Shown here piece after piece: positions 60,535 to 64,000 of a stretch of DNA of 64,000 nucleotides (positions are counted from its first letter, which is position 1; the number at the start of each line of letters is the position of its first letter). The stretch lies in the NCBI RefSeq assembly GCF_014646095.1, contig NZ_BMMU01000013.1:1-64000 (forward strand). The letters are read 5' to 3'. Position numbers and translations under genes: made by a program. A model generated the notes under the pieces. The model worked only from the letters and a program-made list of their open reading frames with translations, had not been told where the DNA came from and ran no database searches. Source of the stretch: Streptomyces lacrimifluminis. GTDB taxonomy: Bacteria; Actinomycetota; Actinomycetes; Streptomycetales; Streptomycetaceae.

Positions 60535-63414
60535 CTACGCCGTGACGATGTTGACCAGCTTCGGCGCCCGCACGATCACCTTGCGGATCCCCGCGCCGGC
60601 CAGCGCCTCCACGACCTTGTCGTCACCCAGTGCCACCTTCTCCAGCTCGTCGTCGGAGATCGACGGCGAGACCTCCAGGCGGGCCTTGACCTTGCCCTTG
60701 ATCTGCACGACGCAGGTCACGCTCTCGTCCACGACGTACGCGGGGTCGGCGACCGGGAAGTCCTGGTGGACGACCGAGTCGGGGTGGCCCAGCCTGCGCC
60801 ACAGTTCCTCGGCGATGTGCGGGGCCAGCGGCGCGACCAGCAGCACCAGAGCCTCGGCGACCGTGCGCGCGACCGGACCGCCCACCTTGGTCAGATGGTT
60901 GTTCAGCTCGGTGACCTTGGCGATAGCGGTGTTGAACCGCAGGCCCTCCAGGTCCTGACGGACACCGTCGATCGCTTTGTGCAGGGCACGCAGTGTCGCC
61001 TCGTCGGCCTCGGTGTCGACAACGGTGACCTCGCCGCTGTTCTCGTCGACGACGTTGCGCCACAGCCGCTGCAGCAGCCGGTACTGGCCCACCACCGCGC
61101 GCGTGTCCCACGGCCGCGACACGTCCAGGGGACCCATCGCCATCTCGTACAGGCGCAGCGTGTCCGCCCCGTACTCGGCGCAGATCTCGTCCGGAGTGAC
61201 CGCGTTCTTCAGGGACTTGCCCATCTTGCCCAGCAGCCGGGAGACCTTCTCGCCCTGATGGAAGTAGGCGCCGTCGCGCTCCTCCACCTCGGCGGCCGGG
61301 ACGGCGATGCCGCGGCTGTCCCGGTACACGAAGGCCTGGATCATGCCCTGGTTGAACAGCCGGTGGAACGGCTCGACCGAGGAGACGTGCCCTAGGTCGA
61401 ACAGGACCTTGGACCAGAAGCGTGCGTACAGCAGGTGCAGTACAGCGTGCTCGGCGCCGCCCACGTACAGGTCGACGCCGCCGTGGGGCTGCCCCTCGCG
61501 GGGGCCCATCCAGTACTGCTCGATGGCCGGGTCGACCAGCTTCTCGCTGTTGTGCGGGTCCAGATAACGCAGCTCGTACCAGCAGGAACCGGCCCAGTTG
61601 GGCATGGTGTTGGTCTCGCGGCGGTACTTCTGGGGGCCACGTCCGTCACCCAGGTCCAGGGTGACGTTGACCCAGTCCGCGTTGCGCGACAGCGGGGTCT
61701 CCGGGGAGGTGTCCGCGTCGTCCGCGTCGAAGGTGCGCGGCGAGTAGTCCTCGACCTCGGGCAGCTCCAGGGGCAGCATCGACTCGGGCAGCGAGTGGGC
61801 GACGCCGTCCTCGTCGTAGACGATGGGGAAGGGCTCGCCCCAGTAGCGCTGGCGGCTGAACAGCCAGTCGCGCAGCCGGAAGTTGACGGTGCCGCGGCCG
61901 ATGCCCTTGTGCTCCAGCCACTCGGTGATGCGCGCCTTGGCGTCGGCGACGGCCAGCCCGTCCAGCGAGATGTCGTCGTTGGCCGAGTTGATGATCTTCG
62001 CGTCGTACGCCCCGAAGGCGTTGTCCCACGTCGAGGTGTCGGTGCCGCGCCCGTCGGTCGGCTCCACGATGCAGTGGATCGGCAGCTCGAAGGCGCGCGC
62101 GAACTCGAAGTCGCGCTGGTCGCCCGCCGGTACGGCCATGATCGCGCCGGTGCCGTAGCCCATCAGGACGTAGTCGGCGACGAAGACGGGGATCCGCTCA
62201 CCGTTGGCCGGGTTGGTCGCGTACGAGCCGGTGAAGACACCGGTCTTGTCCTTGGCCTCGGCCTGCCGCTCGACGTCCGACTTCGAGGCGGCCTGGGCAC
62301 GGTAGGCGGCGACAGCCTCGCCGGGTGTGGCGTGGCCGCCCGTCCAGACGTCGTGGGTGCCCTCGGGCCAGGCGGCCGGGATCAGCTTCTCGACCAGCGG
62401 GTGCTCGGGCGCCAGGACCATGTAGCTCGCGCCGAACAGGGTGTCCGGGCGGGTGGTGAAGACCGTGATCGCGTCACCGTCCACGGGGAAGTCGACGCGG
62501 GCACCCTCGGAGCGGCCGATCCAGTTGCGCTGCTGCAGCTTGATGGCCTCGGGCCAGTCCAGCGCGTCCAGGTCGTTCAGCAGCCGGTCGGCGTAGGCGG
62601 TGATGCGCATGTTCCACTGGCGCAGCTTGGCCTTGAAGACGGGGAAGTTGCCGCGCTCGGACCGGCCGTCCGCGGTGACCTCCTCGTTCGCCAGTACGGT
62701 GCCCAGTCCCGGACACCAGTTGACGGGCGCCTCGGAGGCGTACGCCAGGCGGTACTCGCCCAGGACGTCGGCGCGCTCGGCGGCGGTCAGCTGGTTCCAC
62801 GCGCGCGCGTGGTCACCCGGTACGGCGCGCTCGCCGCTCTCGAACTGGGCGATCAGGGCGGCGATCGGGCGGGCCTTGTCCGCCTCCTCGTCGTACCAGG
62901 AGTTGAAGATCTGCAGGAAGATCCACTGGGTCCACTTGTAGTAGTCCGGGTCGATCGTCGCGAAGGACCGGCGCTTGTCGTGGCCCAGGCCCAGCCGGCG
63001 CAGCTGGACCTTCATGTTCTCGATGTTGGCCTCGGTGGACACCCGGGGATGCGTGCCGGTCTGCACCGCGTACTGCTCGGCGGGCAGGCCGAAGGCGTCG
63101 AAACCCAGGGTGTGCAGGACGTTGTGGCCGGTCATGCGCTGGAATCGGGCGGACACGTCGGTCGCGATGTAGCCCAGCGGATGGCCGACGTGCAGACCCG
63201 CACCGGAGGGGTACGGGAACATGTCCATGATGAACTTCTTGGGCTTGGCGACCAGCTCGGCGTCGCCCGCCAGATCGCCGCTCGGGTTGGGGGCGGCGTA
63301 CGTGCCCTCGGCGTCCCAGAAGTCCTGCCAGCGTGCCTCGATGTCGGCCGCCATGGCAGCCGTGTAGCGGTGCGGCGCTGCGACCTCGGCGGCAGCGGGG
63401 TTCGTCTCGCTCAT
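60535..63414 (-). CDS. leuS: Leucyl-tRNA synthetase
   Basis: This 959-aa class I synthetase has the HIGH-equivalent PYPSGAGLHVGHPLGY near residue 70, the editing CP1 domain (about 270-500), the KMSKS-equivalent GKMGKSLKNAV near 740 and the C-terminal anticodon-binding domain (INRxP-type end ..IVRAPKLVNIV). It starts at the ATG at 63414. A 12-codon leader peptide with three Leu codons and an intrinsic terminator precede it, so its expression should follow leucyl-tRNA charging. Confidence 0.97.
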   Translation of the reverse strand: MSETNPAAAEVAAPHRYTAAMAADIEARWQDFWDAEGTYAAPNPSGDLAGDAELVAKPKKFIMDMFPYPSGAGLHVGHPLGYIATDVSARFQRMTGHNVLHTLGFDAFGLPAEQYAVQTGTHPRVSTEANIENMKVQLRRLGLGHDKRRSFATIDPDYYKWTQWIFLQIFNSWYDEEADKARPIAALIAQFESGERAVPGDHARAWNQLTAAERADVLGEYRLAYASEAPVNWCPGLGTVLANEEVTADGRSERGNFPVFKAKLRQWNMRITAYADRLLNDLDALDWPEAIKLQQRNWIGRSEGARVDFPVDGDAITVFTTRPDTLFGASYMVLAPEHPLVEKLIPAAWPEGTHDVWTGGHATPGEAVAAYRAQAASKSDVERQAEAKDKTGVFTGSYATNPANGERIPVFVADYVLMGYGTGAIMAVPAGDQRDFEFARAFELPIHCIVEPTDGRGTDTSTWDNAFGAYDAKIINSANDDISLDGLAVADAKARITEWLEHKGIGRGTVNFRLRDWLFSRQRYWGEPFPIVYDEDGVAHSLPESMLPLELPEVEDYSPRTFDADDADTSPETPLSRNADWVNVTLDLGDGRGPQKYRRETNTMPNWAGSCWYELRYLDPHNSEKLVDPAIEQYWMGPREGQPHGGVDLYVGGAEHAVLHLLYARFWSKVLFDLGHVSSVEPFHRLFNQGMIQAFVYRDSRGIAVPAAEVEERDGAYFHQGEKVSRLLGKMGKSLKNAVTPDEICAEYGADTLRLYEMAMGPLDVSRPWDTRAVVGQYRLLQRLWRNVVDENSGEVTVVDTEADEATLRALHKAIDGVRQDLEGLRFNTAIAKVTELNNHLTKVGGPVARTVAEALVLLVAPLAPHIAEELWRRLGHPDSVVHQDFPVADPAYVVDESVTCVVQIKGKVKARLEVSPSISDDELEKVALGDDKVVEALAGAGIRKVIVRAPKLVNIVTA

Positions 63415-63459
63415 GGTCCTCAAAGCTCCATCGATCGTCTCTGCCAGCGGCTGGAAATG

Positions 63460-63483
63460 AAAAATCCCCTCGCACAGGAGGGG
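63460..63483 (-). terminator. leuS attenuator (intrinsic terminator in leader)
   Basis: On the minus strand CCCCTC-CTGTGC-GAGGGG is followed by ATTTTT, a classic intrinsic terminator placed 46 bases before the leuS start and 46 after the leader-peptide stop. A competing stem (CGACC/GGTCG, about 63497-63521) lies between the leader and this hairpin. Confidence 0.85.
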
Positions 63484-63528
63484 ACGCCGCGCCGATGCCG
63501 ACCACGATTCGTCAGCGGTCGGGACTGA

Positions 63529-63567
63529 TCAGCGCGGCTCGCTAAGCAGAAGGCGTACGGCACGCAT
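63529..63567 (-). CDS. leuS leader peptide (MRAVRLLLSEPR)
   Basis: This is a 12-codon frame with three consecutive leucine codons and a TGA stop. A TACCCT -10-like hexamer ends seven bases before the ATG, so translation may be leaderless. With the downstream attenuator it forms a complete ribosome-mediated attenuation unit: low charged tRNA-Leu stalls the ribosome on the Leu codons and prevents termination before leuS. Confidence 0.8.
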   Translation of the reverse strand: MRAVRLLLSEPR

Positions 63568-63726
63568 GGCGTCAGGGTACCGCAGCCGTCGAGCGCGCCG
63601 CGACGGAGTTCCCTGGCGCGTGGCACCGGGTGCCACGCGCATGAAGTGTTCCCCGAGTCCCCACAGGACCCCCACACACCGCCCCGGGCCTCCGGGCGGA
63701 AACGTGAATCACCACACAGCAAAACC

Positions 63727-63739
63727 TGAACCAGGTTCA
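63727..63739. promoter_or_regulatory. Palindrome TGAACCAGGTTCA
   Basis: A 13-bp dyad (TGAACC-A-GGTTCA) sits in an unusually AT-rich stretch (63715-63840) upstream of the secreted-protein gene. It is a likely repressor or activator site in that promoter region. No other gene is seen between 63568 and 63892. Confidence 0.45.
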
Positions 63740-63892
63740 AAAATTACTTCGCGTAACAACCTCTATGGGACATCACAACGACCTCACAGCCCTTTGGTAA
63801 CAGCGCAATAACTCAAACCTCGTACTCCTCGGTATGTCTCGACTTAGAGTTCGACGCGGGACCGCCTTCCCGAACCGCTCGGAGTTGCCCCC

Positions 63893-64000
63893 ATGAACCC
63901 TCGTAGTAACAGTTCGCTTCCCAGGACGGGCCGTTCGGCCTACGGCATGGCGACCGCTGCCATGCTGCTGCTCATACCCGTGGTCGTGCTGGTCGGAGGT
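63893..64000 (+). CDS. Partial exported protein (N-terminus only)
   Basis: The first 36 codons are present and the gene runs off the window. MNPRSNSSLPRTGRSAYG is followed by a hydrophobic stretch ATAAMLLLIPVVVLVGG, which fits a signal peptide or a membrane anchor. The family cannot be identified from this part. AT-rich promoter sequence lies upstream. Confidence 0.6.
   Translation, partial: MNPRSNSSLPRTGRSAYGMATAAMLLLIPVVVLVGG

Noticed and set aside
61435..63528. 697-codon open frame antisense to leuS
   Set aside because: LeuS motifs are intact on the minus strand; the antisense translation is low-complexity Val/Gly/Arg.
63568..63892. Riboswitch (such as a cyclic-di-AMP type) upstream of the partial secreted gene
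   Set aside because: I could not find the conserved motifs; the region looks like an AT-rich promoter with a short palindrome.

Overview
The window is GC-rich chromosomal DNA from a Streptomyces or very close relative. The gene families and their order support this: leuA, era, phoH-ybeY-CNNM, hrcA-dnaJ, hemW, lepA, rpsT, holA, comEC-comEA, degV and leuS. So do an AfsR/SARP-type regulator, many GTG starts, secreted proteins with long Ala-rich signal peptides, and a GC-rich dispersed repeat at several 3' gene ends. I see no rRNA, tRNA, CRISPR array or insertion sequence.

Layout. 0.1-9.2 kb: a secreted sialidase, a truncated LuxR-type regulator, a TerB-like protein, leuA with a Leu-rich leader peptide, a protealysin-type M4 protease followed by its emfourin-type inhibitor, and a GH1 beta-glucosidase overlapping an MFS transporter. 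9.5-15.4 kb: era, a PII protein, a three-gene surface cluster (DUF916 membrane protein, WxL-like protein, small secreted protein) and a cytidine-deaminase-like protein that has lost its catalytic motif. 15.4-25.5 kb: an accessory island (below). 25.6-41.1 kb: a minus-strand housekeeping run from hrcA-dnaJ through rsmE, a tricorn-like protease, HIT, RNase Z, adenosine deaminase, PhoH, YbeY and a CNNM/CBS protein. 41.4-64 kb: an MBL-fold hydrolase, DUF3097, hemW, a SpoIIE-type phosphatase, acyl-CoA synthetase, lepA, rpsT, holA, NAT, comEC-comEA, degV and leuS, and the start of a secreted protein cut by the window end.

The most notable part is 15.6-25.5 kb. It holds a 1050-aa SARP/NB-ARC/TPR regulator divergent from a VanX-type D-Ala-D-Ala dipeptidase, then a sigma factor, an NlpC/P60 peptidase, an M23 peptidase, a small SH3-like protein, a penicillin-recognising serine hydrolase, and an I36/crystallin-like secreted protein. 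Two more small SH3-like proteins lie on the other side of the regulator. Four of the exported proteins share one C-terminal Cys-ended module, and the two small proteins carry a variant. Just before the dipeptidase start is an 11-bp-periodic CTGCAG/CTGCAT array typical of SARP operators. Three transcription units share CATACGG-N15-CGTC, which looks like an ECF promoter and may be read by the cluster's own sigma factor. I infer a two-tier regulated peptidoglycan-remodelling system.

Two amino-acid-responsive leaders (leuA and leuS) and a perfect CIRCE operator before hrcA are visible. The usual actinobacterial neighbourhood ybeY-CNNM-cytidine deaminase-era is split here by the accessory island and the WxL cluster, which suggests insertion into a core operon region.
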